This document shows, piece by piece, positions 46,427 through 57,895 of a stretch of DNA of 60,000 bases; within the stretch, counting starts at the first letter, position 1; every line of letters begins with the position of its first letter. The stretch is from Diphasiastrum complanatum. Its lineage: Eukaryota; Streptophyta; Lycopodiopsida; Lycopodiales; Lycopodiaceae. Where the stretch lies: NCBI GenBank assembly GCA_029204225.1, contig CM055097.1, forward strand, positions 12,634,721-12,694,720. The letters run 5' to 3'. A program made the translations under genes and the position numbers. The notes under the pieces were generated by a model that had not been told where the DNA came from, searched no databases, and saw only the letters and a list, made by a program, of their open reading frames with translations.

Positions 46427-47162
46427 TGTTGAATTTCACACGTGTGGACTGTCCACTACATGTACTTGTGATCTCCTAAGGTGTGTAGATGCACCAAGAT
46501 CAAGACTAGATTGAGATTCAAGATCAATCTTAGATCCTATGGCAAAAACACACTACTACATGCATTCAATCACTTCCAACTCTCACTCACACGTGTGGGA
46601 AGTATTCAAAAAATAATCTAAGTAAAAACAAGCTACTCTCCTCGAGTAGAGAGAGAAAATACATCATGAGCTCTCGGGTAGAGAGAGAAAGCTAGAAATC
46701 CAATAACTCACAAAATCCATGAAATCACCAAATCAATTGGATTCAAAATGAGGAGTACAATGATACTAGTAGGTCCACGAGCTACCACTATGCTTAACTA
46801 TGATTGGACCATATTTTGTCACCTCTTGATCCTATTGGATCATTGATCCATGCACCTCTTAATTCTATTGGACTATATTCAAGCACACCTCAATTTCCTA
46901 TTGGACCTCACAATGTTCCACCTCTAAATCCTATTGGACCTCTTGTAATTCATCAAACAAAAACTTTACACTTGTCTACACTCTAATTGGCACGTGTTTA
47001 GCCTCTTACTCTATTTTGCTCAATAGTGGCATTATAAGTGGAAATGCATAATTTGCCATCTATGCCAAATTTATTCCTATCAACATCCTACACCTAGATG
47101 CTTGATGTTAAAAACATAAGACCCCTATATCTAACATAGATAATCTTTTTCAATTCTTTACA
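46427..47162 (-). repeat. 3' LTR of the young copia
   Basis: Plus strand begins TGTTGAATTTCACACGTGTG and ends CAATTCTTTACA. It contains ACACGTGTG twice and GGCACGTGTT once. Confidence 0.95.
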
Positions 47163-47180
47163 CTCCTCCTAAAAAATTAT

Positions 47181-48465
47181 CTATGAAGATTTGAGCATTG
47201 ATCTTAATATAACTCCAAGATTAGATCTATGCTTGATGAAAGCACTTTTGCTCAAAGGCTTGGTGAGTAGATCGGCAATACAAGAGGACGAGTTGACATG
47301 CTCCAAATAGATTTCTCCTCCAATAAGCTTTTCTCTCACAAAATGGTGTGCCACTTCTATGTTCTTGCTTCTTCCATGAAATATGGGATTATTGGCAAGA
47401 GCTTGGGCCGAGATGTTATCACACTTGATCATTGGTAGATCATCCTCCTTGATGCACTTTAGCTCCATTAATAACCTCTTGATCCAAAGCACTTCTTTGG
47501 TAGTTGTAGTGAGTGCTTTGTACTCGGTCTCACATGAAGAGAGAGATATAGTATCTTGCTTTTTGGAAAGCCAAGGTATTAGATTGCCTCCAAGAAAGAT
47601 AGTGTATGCACTAATAGACTTTTGATCCATCTTGTCACTTGCAAAGTCTGAATTCGAGTAGCCAATAATGGATAGATCTTCACTTTTATAGAGTAGACCA
47701 TAATCACAAGATGAAGATACATATCTTCGAATCCTCTTGGCCATCTTCCAATGATGGATCTTAGGATCTTGCATAAATTGACTCAATTTGTGCACACAAA
47801 AACTAAGATCGGGCCTAGTAATGGTAAGCCAAATCAAGGAGCCTACAGGACTCCTAAAAAGTGTGATGTCCTCAAAGGATCTTTCATCACCTTTATTAGG
47901 ATCTTTTACAATTTGCTCAATTGGAGTATCTATGCTCTTAGAATTTTCCATATGGAATTTTTTCAACATAGAGTGAGCATATCTAGATTGGCATATAAAG
48001 ACATGATTTTCATAAAAATCAATTTCTAGGCCTAGGATGTAATGCACCTCTCCTAGATCTTGCATTTTAAACTCACATCCAAGTGCTAGCTTGGTTTCAT
48101 CAACTAGCTTGATACAACTTCCATAAAGAATAATGTCATCAACATAAATTAGAAGAATGACAATATTGCTATCAACAAACTTTAGATACATGGAAGGACC
48201 ATAGTCACTAAGAGTAAATCCTACTGAGATAAGAAAAGAGTTAGGTCTTGAATACCATGATCTTGGTGCTTGCTTGAGTCCATAAAGACTTTTGAAGAGC
48301 AAGCACACTTTGGACTCATCCTTGATGAATCCTTGAGGTTGTTCCATATAGATCTCCTCCTCAAGATAACCATTTAGAAAAGCATTGGATACATCTAATT
48401 GGAACACCTTCCACTTGAAAAAACAAGCAAGAGAAATAAGAATTCTTATTGTCACCATCTTTGCA
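47181..48465 (-). pseudogene. Copia reverse transcriptase and RNase H (young element)
   Basis: An uninterrupted 425-codon stretch: VTIRILISLACFFKWKVFQL, DVSNAFLNGYLEEEIYM, SLYGLKQAPRSWYSR, ILLIYVDDIILYGS (catalytic YVDD), DLGEVHYILGLEI, GSLIWLTITRPDLSFCV, RNase H with NSDFASDKMDQKSISAYTIF and LSKKQDTISLSSCETEYKAL, and the end ADLLTKPLSKSAFIKHRSNL. All RT and RNase H landmarks are present. A frameshift near 48,460 separates it from the upstream linker. Confidence 0.93.
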
Positions 48466-49219
48466 ACGGTGCAAAGGTCTCCTCATAATCAAGACCATGG
48501 ATTTGAGCAAATCCTTTGGCACATAATCTTGCTTTATGCTTGTTGATGGTGCCATCATGATTGAACTTGATCCGAAATACCCACTTGCAACCAATCACAT
48601 GCTTGTTGGATGGAGGATCCACAAGCTCCCAAGTATTGTTGGTGATCAATGCATCATACTCTTGCTTCATGGCATCATACCACTCCTTGGTATTGAGTGC
48701 CTCTTGTACATTCTTTGGCTCTTCATGAGAGACATAAAAAACATAATTAGTGGAATCAAGATCCACTTGTTTGCCTTTGTCAACATATGAGAGCCTCTTA
48801 GGCTCGGATCTATCTCTCATGGATCTTCTTGGTGAAAAAATCCGAGGAGAGTCTTCTTCAAATCTCGACCCCACCACATCATGATTGTCCTCAAAATAAA
48901 TAATTGATGATGCATCCATAGATTTCTTGATCTCGGCCTCTTCAAATGATGAGTCTTGATCTTCATGAAAGACAACATATCTACTTTCAATAACTTGAAA
49001 AGTAGAGAGTATAAAGACTCTATAGGCCTTCTTGGTGGATGAGTATCCAACCATGATCCCTTTGCATGCACTAGGATCTTCCTTCTTCCTTGTTTCCAAG
49101 GGAATATGGACAAAGCATAAGCATCCAAAAACTCTAAGGTGATCAACCTTAGGCTTCTTCAAAAATAAGATTTCATATGGTGACTTTCCTCCAAGAGCTA
49201 TATGTGGGATTTTGCACAT
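48452..49219 (-). pseudogene. Copia integrase C-terminus, linker and RT start (young element)
   Basis: ALGGKSPYEILFLKKPKVDH, LRVFGCLCFVHIPLETRKKE and GIMVGYSSTKKAYRV are the integrase C-terminal GKKP-type block. An acidic linker follows with FSPRRSMRDRSEP. RT begins with DAMKQEYDALITNNTWELVD, GCKWVFRIKFNHDGTINKHK, ARLCAKGFAQIHGLDYEETF. It joins the upstream frame (ending near 49,198) by a deletion and frameshift that removed part of integrase after CECAK. Confidence 0.92.
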
Positions 49220-51087
49220 TCACATAGAGATCTATTCTTTCTCTCGGCCACTCCATTTTGAGATGGAGAGTAGGCACAAGAAAACTCTCTTTTAATGCCT
49301 TCAAGCTCACAAAAATCTTGAAATTTATTGGAGATATATTCACCGCCTCCATCACTTCTAAGAGCTTTAATCTTGAATGAGAATTGCTTCTCTACATAAG
49401 CTTTGAAAATAAGGAAATGATCAAACACCATAGATTTTAAAGCAAGAAGATATATCCAGGTGATTCTTGTGTAATCATCAATGAAAGTAACAAAACAAGT
49501 GGCTCCTCCCTTGCTTGTAGTTGATGAGAAATGCACATCCGAGTGGATTAACTCCAAAGGATGCCTGCTTTTGATAGAAGATCTTGTAAATGGCTTTTTG
49601 TGAGATTTAGCAATAGCACAAGCCTCACAAGGCTTGATCTTCTTGGAGAGTGACTTTGGCAACCCAATAGCTTTGGCTTCTTTGATCATAGACAGCATGG
49701 ATTTGTAGTTGGGATGTCCCAACCTCCTATGCCATAATTCCTCCATAGAGAGCTTGTTCACAAGAGCAACATTACAAGCATTCACATACTCATTTGGATC
49801 TAGTTTATAGATGCCACCAAATCTAGATCCTAATGCAAGTATCTCATCATTCTTCTTGATAGTGCAAGTATCAACATTGAATTTTACATCAAGGCCATTA
49901 TCAAGCAATTGGCCAACACTATTAAGATTCTTGGTAAGCTTAGGTACATAAAGAACTCTAGAGAGAGAGAGAACTTTAGAGGATGCAAGCTTCAAGGGAA
50001 TGTTCCCTATGCCTTCAATAGGACATTCAAAATCATTTACAGTGTATATTGATTTCTTGACTCCATCATAAGGTGCAATAGAAGAGAAAGAGTCCTTGGA
50101 GCTACACATATGTGAAGAGACTCCACTATCAATATACCATAGGTCGTCCTTCTTGAAAGGAGTAGATGAGAAACTAGAGACCATAAGAGATCCCTCTCCA
50201 TCACTTGCAATAGTGTCTTCCTTCTCATTGGTAATATTGGCTTGCTTGAGTTGATTCTTCTTTTTGAAGCAATTGGTGGCATAATGACCTTTCTTGCCAC
50301 AATAAAAGCACTTGATCTTCTTCTTCTTGAGCTTGGATGATGAAGCATTAGAGGAATCATCTTCCTCCTCATCTTTGTCTTTGGATTCGACTTTGTCCTT
50401 GCTTGAGTATTGTTGATGTTGGTTCTTGCTCCTCCCTTTGTGCTTATCCTTGGCAAAGAGAGCTTTGCCATCATTATGAGTGAGAGAAAGCTTGTCCATC
50501 CTCAAGAGCTTGTACTCTTGTCTTGATTCTTCTAAAATTAGCACACTTTGGAGAGCCTCCAAACTTGGTAGCTCCTCCTTAATGGCATAGGATTGGACAA
50601 GGTTATCAAATTCACTTCTCAAGCCATTGAGAATGACTTGAACTAGCTCATTTTGATTGATGGAATCACCAATGCAAGCAAGCTCTCTATGAATATCTTT
50701 TACTCTCAAAACATAACTAGATGCACTCTCATCACTCTTTTGGCTACTTTGAAAGATTTGATTCCTAAGAGTGAGAAGCCTAGAGGTATTCTTAGCCTCA
50801 TAGATAGTCTTGAGACAATCCCAAGCTTCTTTGGCTGTTGTGCAAGTACCTATCTCCCTCAATATCTCATTAGAGACATTCATCTTAATGTAGTGGAGAG
50901 CCATCCTAGCTCTCTTTTTGTATTTTTGAACCTCTTGAAGAACTTGTGGTTATTTTTCAAGGCCAAGAACTATGTCCATCACGTCTTGAAGGATCAAGAT
51001 GGACTCCATCCTCATTTTCCAAATTGATTAATTTGAAGTGGTCAATCTTTCACTTGGTTCCAACAAGGATGAACCCATTGAAGACAT
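49198..51087 (-). pseudogene. Copia gag, protease and integrase core (young element)
   Basis: The inferred gag start is Met at 51,087 (MSSMGSSLLEPSE). TAA stops at 51,028-51,030 and 50,950-50,952 interrupt the first 46 codons; beyond them 568 codons are open from 50,904. Seen in order: gag (KEAWDCLKTIYEAKNTSRLL), Lys/Glu linker, zinc knuckle CFYCGKKGHYATNC, protease WYIDSGVSSHMC with the DSG active site, integrase zinc-binding ELWHRRLGHPNYKS and CEACAIAKSHK, core HSDV, TFIDDYTR, RSDGGGEY and QNGVAERKN. It ends in a stop where the next frame overlaps. The catalytic residues are intact, but the copy is broken. Confidence 0.93.
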
Positions 51088-51830
51088 TTGAAGTGAAGAA
51101 AACTCAAATGATGAACAATAAATGTTGTTACACACTTTCAATAGGATCCAATAATTGAGTACTATCTCCTCCTATGAAAGATCTTGCAACTATTTGTGAA
51201 TTGATTCTCACTAGCTACTCAAATCTCTCTAAAACAAGATCTATTTCACATCAAATGATGGAGTATAGGCAAAGTTAGGATCTAACACTCTTAGCACGTG
51301 TGAAATACACTAAGAAACCAAATTTGACTCAAATACAATGATATTGCATGAAACAAAATGGCTAAGATCTCAAAACAGTGCCTAGATCACATATAGATGA
51401 GATTGGCAAGCATACAACTGTGATTTTGGATCAATTAAGCAATCTCTTGACCAAACCAAATGTGTCCACCCAGGTCTAGGTGCCCTACCTAACCCTCTTC
51501 AAAAGCTTATAACTTTTGATTGTCTCAACCAAATGGAATGAAACTGATTGCAACAAAAACTAGATAAAAATAGCTTCAAAACAAGCTATCAAGCAAGATA
51601 AATGGATCAAACATGAGAGAGAACTTCCAAACTGAAATTGGATGTTCCTCACACGTGTCTGAGCACCTGATTCCATACAGTACTAGGTCAGACCCAATCA
51701 ATGTCCTTTTGATCTCTTTTGATCCAAGATTGAACAAGATAGCTAGGAAAATGGGCCTTGACAACTTTTAGCTCAAGATTGATGAAAATTTTTCACTTAG
51801 ATGGATCAAAATGCATGGTAACCTTAGATA

Positions 51831-51843
51831 GGCTCTGATACCA
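51831..51843 (-). promoter_or_regulatory. Primer binding site of the young copia
   Basis: Minus strand TGGTATCAGAGCC directly abuts the end of the 5' LTR (AACA). Confidence 0.95.
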
Positions 51844-52580
51844 TGTTGAATTTCACACGTGTGGACTGTTTACTACATGTACTTGTGATCTCCTAAGGTG
51901 TGTAGATGCACCAAGATCAAGACTAGATTGAGATTCAAGATCAATCTTAGATCCTATGGTAAAAACAAACTACTACATGCATTCAATCACTTCCAACTCT
52001 CACTCACACGTGTGGGAAGTATTCAAAAAATAATCTAAGTAAAAACAAGCTGCTCTCCTCGGGTAGAGAGAGAAAATGCATCATGAGCTCTCGGGTAGAG
52101 AGAGAAAGCTAGAAATCCAATAACTCACAGAATCCATAAAATCACCAAATCAATTGGATTCAAAATGAGGAGTACAATGATACTAGTAGGTCCACGAGCT
52201 ACCACTATGCTTAACTATGATTGGACCATATTTTGTCACCTCTTGATCCTATTGGATCATTGATCCATGCACCTCTTAATTCTATTGGACTATATTCAAG
52301 CACACCTCAATTTCCTATTGGACCTCACAAGGTTCCACCTCTAAATCCTATTGGACCTCTTGGAATTCATTAAACAAAAACTATACACTTGTCTACACTC
52401 TAATTGGCACGTGTTTAGCCTCTTACTCTATTTTGGCTCAATAGTGGCATTACAAGTGGAAATGCATAATTTGCCATCTATGCCAAATTTATTCCTATCA
52501 ACATCCTACACCTAGATGCTTGATGTTAAAAACATAAGACCCCTATATCTAACATAGATAATCTTTTTCAATTCTTCACC
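51844..52580 (-). repeat. 5' LTR of the young copia
   Basis: 737 bp, colinear with 46,427-47,162; most differences are transitions, plus one single-base indel. Confidence 0.95.
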
Positions 52581-52585
52581 AAAAG

Positions 52586-54109
52586 AAGTGATTAAGTTTG
52601 ATTTTCATGTGCTTTTGTTCAAGAATCTCAAGTGTTGAGAGAACTAGTCAAGTGAAAAGGAAAATCGAGGTGTCAAATCTTTTCATATCCATTTAAACTT
52701 TCAAAAAAAAAGAGTCATTGGTATTTGATGAGTTCAATAGGAGAGTGGATCTGATTTTTTTAGTAATTTGATTCAAAGATTGTGTGCTTTTGTCTTAATG
52801 ATCAAAACAAAGATTCCAAGTGACTAGTCATAAGTGTGAAGATTGATTCTTAGGTTTGTGAGTTAGATCTTTTGTAGATCCTTCTAGATTGTTGAAGATG
52901 TTCAAATCTAGTCTCTTGAAAGTCACAAATTACATTTGTAGAATCATATCACAGGTTTTTATTCACATGGCATCAATAGGTGGCATCCTATTGAAGGAAA
53001 GAAAGGATCTTGAGTGCAACCTTTGTGGGGAGGATATTTTTTCTCAAGATGCTACAAAAAGAAGACCAATCCATCCAAGGAGAACCAAACCAAGGGGGCC
53101 GAGGTGAAGGATGGAGCTTCAAGTTCAAAATGCAAATACAAGAAGGACGAATCCAAGGAAAGGTGAATGAGGCTTGGAGTCTCACAAGGACTTGCAAGAT
53201 TTGTCTTCAAGAGTCCAACACAACACATGTCAAATCTTTTGGAATTTTTCATTTGGAAGTGCATTGTTTGGTTCAAGATGCAAAGATAGATGTCACTTTC
53301 ATGAAAGTAACTTGGATCTATTTTATGTCCTTGGAAAGTATTTTGCTTGGAACTTTAAATAAGTTCAAACTTATTGTTATGATCCAAGAGAAATCAATCA
53401 AGAATAAGGAGCAGCAATCACAAAATGAAAATAGATTCATTTATGCTATCATGTCAACTTATGAAGAACCATTTTGCTTTGAAGAAATTTTTGTATCTCA
53501 AAGGTGGATTACGACAATACTAGTTGAGTGTGATGCCTTAAAAGATAGCAAAATATGTTTTCATTGTAAGCTTACATTAGTCATGAAGTCAAGAAAATGG
53601 AAATATCTTCATAATGTAGGATCTTTTGGTTTCAATAAGATCATGAATGATGTGTTCATTCATAAAGATGAAAATTGTATGTTTTCAATCCTAAAGGCAA
53701 GTTGTAAACTTCTTATGAGAATAAGTGAAGCATCCAAAGTGGACACTTATATCCATAAGCAAGTAGTTAGCCTTATTGAGATGGAAATACCTTTTGATTT
53801 CAATATTGGAAAAATCATGCCAAGTTGTGGTGATTTTTGGACTTATGTTTCTTTGATTATCATAGGAAGTGCATATTGAATGGTCATACTTGTTGTGATC
53901 ATTACGAGACATGGAGGTCTCGGATTTCCATCAAAGAGGAGCACCATGAAGAGGATCTTAAGGTGTCATCTGAAGGTTCAAATGTGCCAAGGATTGAGGA
54001 GGAGAATCCTTCTCAAGGTTCAAGTGTGCCAAGGATTGAGGAGGAGAGACCTTCTCAAATTGTGATTCCAAAAAGAAACTCGAAATCCACTGAAATTTCC
54101 CAGCTATAA
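52586..54109 (+). other. Rest of the interrupted LTR element, with an unrecognised 289-codon open frame
   Basis: The older element resumes after the copia. The plus frame 53,010-53,879 is open for 289 codons, long for such AT-rich DNA. It contains CKICLQESNTTHVKSFGIFH and later CFHCKLTLVMKSRKWKYL, with paired Cys but no known zinc-finger spacing. A second frame (53,837-54,109) encodes an acidic tail with two near-identical 14-residue units (GSNVPRIEEENPSQ, GSSVPRIEEERPSQ). No gag, protease, integrase or RT motif is recognisable. It could be a divergent gag-like or accessory protein of a non-autonomous element. The sequence changes to the minus-strand element near 54,110. Confidence 0.4.
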
Positions 54110-54119
54110 GGTTGGTGGA

Positions 54120-56672
54120 TGATTGGCTAGTTTGGCGTATGGATAGTAATTTTGTCGATGGCCAATTTCAAATCCTTCCACTTATTCTTGCGCCACATTG
54201 GTACATAATATGGATCTATGCACGATTGGCGAGGGCTGGCCACATAATTCTTGATAGATTCTGGAGTTTTCTCAAAAAAATGTAACTCTCCAAGCTGGCT
54301 GCTCTTCCAATGCGGGTATTTTATCCAATTCCTTGCCGGCCTCCATTTCAAAGGTCTTAAACTTGAGGACCCAACCACCACGCGAGGACTCGTGAAGATG
54401 TTGCGCTGAAAAACTCTGGATTTGGTCCTCGACGTTGATTAGTCTTTTGAACAATGGTGTAGTCCTTGATGAAGATGGACCCGGTTGCACTGCCTATGGA
54501 ACTGGCTATTCTTCTTCAACTTCAGGGGCTCCACCCTGGTCCATGCCCGAATCCAACCCTGTATCCATAGGTGCATCAGCTTGGTGCGGAGGATAGAATT
54601 GTGGCATGACCGAAACTGAAATTTGAGGTCCAGCTTCCAACACCTGAGCGTCAGCCTTTTCATATGCGTTGATGGTTGCTTTAGCCTTTGCCAACTCGGT
54701 TGAAGCTGTATCTTTGAATATGTCAAAGCGGCCTTGGAATCCTTGAAGCACCACTTTGTCGGTTTAAACAAATATGCGATCTCCGTCGGAGTTACCGGAT
54801 GATCAGGTATTTGCGTTTGTAGATACGCATCACACTCAAGGATCTTGTAACTTGTGAGATCATCTGGTAACTCTGATGGAGATCGCATATTTGTTTAAAA
54901 AGGTAGAAACCTACAAGTGGCGAACAAGGTTTGCAACATGTGCGATCTTGTTCGGCTATCTGCAGTTGTCCTTGGAGCAGCTGCACATGTTGCTTTGCAT
55001 CCTGCACGGCCCTGTCCACTTGATTTTGGGCGGATGTGAGCACATTCTGTAGTGAGCTGACATACTCTTCTAGGCGATCAGCCAATTGTTGTGTCTTCTT
55101 TTGAGCTTCAGATTTAGCTTCATGCTGCTTGGAGATCTTCAACTCTTTGTCCAACTGAATAACTTTCTAGATAATGAGAGTATTCTCAGATCCCATATCT
55201 AAAATGCGTTGTTCTATTTCTTTTTTCTTATCCAACATAGACTGGATCACTTGCACAAGGCTTGAGACTAAACCGAGAGCATCACCAGAATCTACTATTG
55301 TGGAGGTGGTAACAGCGGAAGGACCTGGTGGTACTGTCTCTGGTTGGCGTGGAGCAGGTGCCTGTAACTCTTCTTCTTCAAAGAGGTCTTCTTCTTTATA
55401 GCCCTTAGGTGGCGTCGAATTGCTTTGGTAATTTGAAGCTTGCCCGACCCGAATTGTGGCTAGTGCGACTTTATCTTGAGGTTGCTGGTTAATCTGAAAA
55501 GAGTCGTCAAAACCAATAGGAGTATCATGGAGTTGTTTGAATCCTCTTCCAGGGGATTGGAGTTCAAAGGGCGCAGGGCTCTGGGGCATTACAAAAACTT
55601 TTGAGGCCCCAAGGGGGTCAGAATCATCGAACATGTCCATGAAATACTGGGTGTTTTGTGAAACAGCTTCTGTGTGTGGGGTTGAGGCGGCCTAGGCAAC
55701 TGTGATGGAAATGGTAGCCCCAATGGTCAGAGACTGTCCATGAGAGGAAGCAGAGGCGAGGGAAGCATCGGAGGTGGGGGGAATAGGTAGTTCAATGCGA
55801 ATAGCAGCAGGGGGTGGAAGCGCAGCTGAAGATGTTTGCCTAGTATGACGTCGTGACGCGGAAGACGAGTCAGGAATGATGATCTCGCTGCATGGACGAT
55901 GTCGACTATGTGAGCTGGATGCTTGATGAAACTACTCGGCCGATGCTTCTTCATAAATAGAAAGCACAGAATTCATATGAAAACCATGGATTTTATTTTC
56001 AAGGTGGGAGGCTACTAGGAGTGACAACAACGGGCCAGCAGCAAATTGCTGCTTGGTATTGCTCTTGATGGCTCATTTGATCTCTCCAAAAACGGTCTTG
56101 AACCAGCTATATGATTCCAGAGGAGCTTTGGCTATCTTGGCATGAGACTCAACTATCCTATGCAAAATCTGGGAAGTAATTCTATCTTTCATGAGGTTGT
56201 CAGCCATCAGAAAATTATTAAGGAGCTGAGCAGCGGCGTGAATGGTAGGATCAGTAATGGCTTTTAGAAGGTAGCCGTCATTAGTCCAGTGCAGATCATT
56301 CATAATGTCAATATAAGACTTAATGGCCTATTTGACTTGCTTATGGTTTGGCGAGGCTTGGGTACCAGATGCTATCCCTATGGCAGCAAGGGCAGCCTCA
56401 GTCATGCGCACCTTGTGTGTGGCTCCCTGGAAAGTAATGTAAAACTTGGATTTCTCCTCCTTCCAAGTATGAAAGGCAAGAGTAATAAAATCCATGTTGA
56501 TTCTCCCTGAGAAGGCTCTCTCATGAATACCCATTGCAGTAAGCAGTGGCTCCGCAAGGGTCATCCACTGAGTGACCATGCTTGTGCTAGGAAGTATCGT
56601 GATATCTGTTGCAGATGAGACATCACGATGGATAGTGTAACGCGATGACTGAGACGTATCTGTGGAAGACAT
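54120..56672 (-). pseudogene. Unrecognised gag-like retroelement protein with coiled coil, copy 2
   Basis: From Met 56,672 (MSSTDTSQSSRYTIHRDVSS) one frame can be followed to about 55,000, broken only by TAG near 56,325, TGA near 56,070, and TAG near 55,935, 55,692 and 55,167. An N-terminal globular part (RINMDFITLAFHTWKEEKSK, EAALAAIGIASGT, ESYSWFKTVFGEIK) is followed by a Ser/Pro-rich linker. An acidic segment and a long coiled coil (IQSMLDKKKEIEQRI to QLADRLEEYVSSLQNVL and QVDRAVQDAK) come next. Beyond an inverted-repeat disruption, other frames continue the protein (AKATINAYEKADAQVLEAG, GGWVLKFKTFEMEAGKELDK, YYVPMWRKNKWKDLK). About 850 codons in all. I do not recognise the family. The primer site and putative LTR at 58.25 kb, and the homologous fragment at 4.4-4.8 kb, suggest a gag-like protein. 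Confidence 0.6.
54763..54899. repeat. 42-bp inverted repeat inside the gag-like pseudogene
   Basis: Arms 54,763-54,804 and 54,858-54,899 (39 of 42 matching) enclose a 53-bp spacer. The three differences are all G in the left arm against A in the complement of the right arm. It splits the reading frame of the surrounding pseudogene. Confidence 0.92.
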
Positions 56673-56920
56673 AATGAGCAGAAACTGAAAGTAATAGGCA
56701 CGAGTGTATATCAGAAAACAAGACAAAGTTTTGTTGGCTTTGGTCGTTGGAAAAATTGGCAAGAGCTTCGCTAGCACAAGTGAGAAATGAATCGAATTCA
56801 GCCAACTTATAGGTGAATTTGGAGGGTCCATTACACAGAATACTCGTTTGGCCGATCAGTTCTGAGCAAAAATTCGCAGGCTTGCTCAATATTGTGAAAA
56901 TAGGCTATAAAAATCTTGGC

Positions 56921-57260
56921 AAAGGTTTTTGAGGCTCTGAACCTATCCGACGAATGTTTTCCAGGTCTGGCAAAGGATGAATCTTCGCCCAAGAGGATCC
57001 TTCACCCAAATACTATCATAAATGCAACTTTCAAGATCTGAACTTATAGCCAACCTAATTCTGACATTTTAAGACCATCTAGCATGTCAGCAAAGGTTTA
57101 TGAGGAGATTAAGGTGCTCAACAAAGGTTCCCAAAATGGCATATTGCTGATCATCCGCCTAACTCAAAAACAGGTACTTTTTTTGGAAAAGAACCTTCGC
57201 CCAAGTCAGTATAGATATATCTGAAGTGGATGTACCATCTGAAAGCTCAGCGAAGGTTCT
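56921..57260. repeat. Cluster of GCRAAGGTT / CTTCGCC motifs upstream of the gag-like gene
   Basis: GCAAAGG, GCGAAGGTT or ACAAAGGTT and the complement CTTCGCCCAAG occur about eight times in 340 bp, between the gene start (56,672) and the primer site (58,247). This is the element's leader. The irregular spacing does not fit a simple tandem array. Confidence 0.5.
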
Positions 57261-57560
57261 CAATACTCTTCAATTCTTACATCCAATGCAAATAAAAAGC
57301 ATTTACTTCTACTCATTCAATCTTATTGTTTGTAAGCTCAATCCAAGCCTACTATTTGCAAGCTCAATCCAAGCTTAAGAGAAAAACAACAAGAAGTTAC
57401 ATTTGCCTTAATCGAAAGCAAAAATGAAAACCAAATCTTTATGTAAACTTTAATTAACTAATCCAAGCTAATGTTTACATAAACTCCTTATTCCAATTCC
57501 ATTTCCATTTGTCATTTCAAAAGAAACCAAAATTTTCACATTTCTTACTATTCTAGATCT

Positions 57561-57895
57561 CCAAATCCATGAAACTAGTGTCTAGAAATGGAAAACTAAT
57601 AAAGCTCTATGAAAACTTAAATTTTCGGATCTGATCTTCAGATTTACAGATTTGAAAATGAGAACTTCAAAATGACAAAAAAACAGAACTTCAAAACTTG
57701 TTTTATGCACAAAGTTACACTACCATTCCCTTCCTACAATTCCATTTTCATGAAACTAGGAGATAGAAATGTGTAACTAATGAAGTTTGGATGAAAACTT
57801 CACTTTTCAGATCTGATTTTCAGATTTACAGGTCTGAAAAACAAAACTTCAAAATGAAAATTAAAACTTCAAACACTTCATTTATGCAAAAAAAA
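57561..57895. repeat. Tandem duplication of about 180 bp in the leader
   Basis: Each unit contains CATGAAACTAG, TAGAAATG, GATCTGAT, CAGATTTACAG and AACTTCAAAATGA. The first starts near 57,561 and the second near 57,741, with moderate divergence. Confidence 0.8.

Larger units (their letters stand above)
46422..52585 (-). mobile_element. Young, nearly complete Ty1/copia retrotransposon with AAAAG target duplication
   Basis: Two LTRs (46,427-47,162 and 51,844-52,580) bound a minus-strand gag-pol. Both are flanked by AAAAG (46,422-46,426 and 52,581-52,585). A perfect primer site lies at 51,831-51,843 and a polypurine tract (TTTTAGGAGGAG on the minus strand) at about 47,163-47,175. By eye the LTRs differ at 17 of about 737 positions (2.3%), so insertion is recent compared with other elements here. 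Gag has two stops, integrase a deletion, and the integrase-RT linker a frameshift, so this copy is defective. It interrupts an older relative in opposite orientation. Confidence 0.95.
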
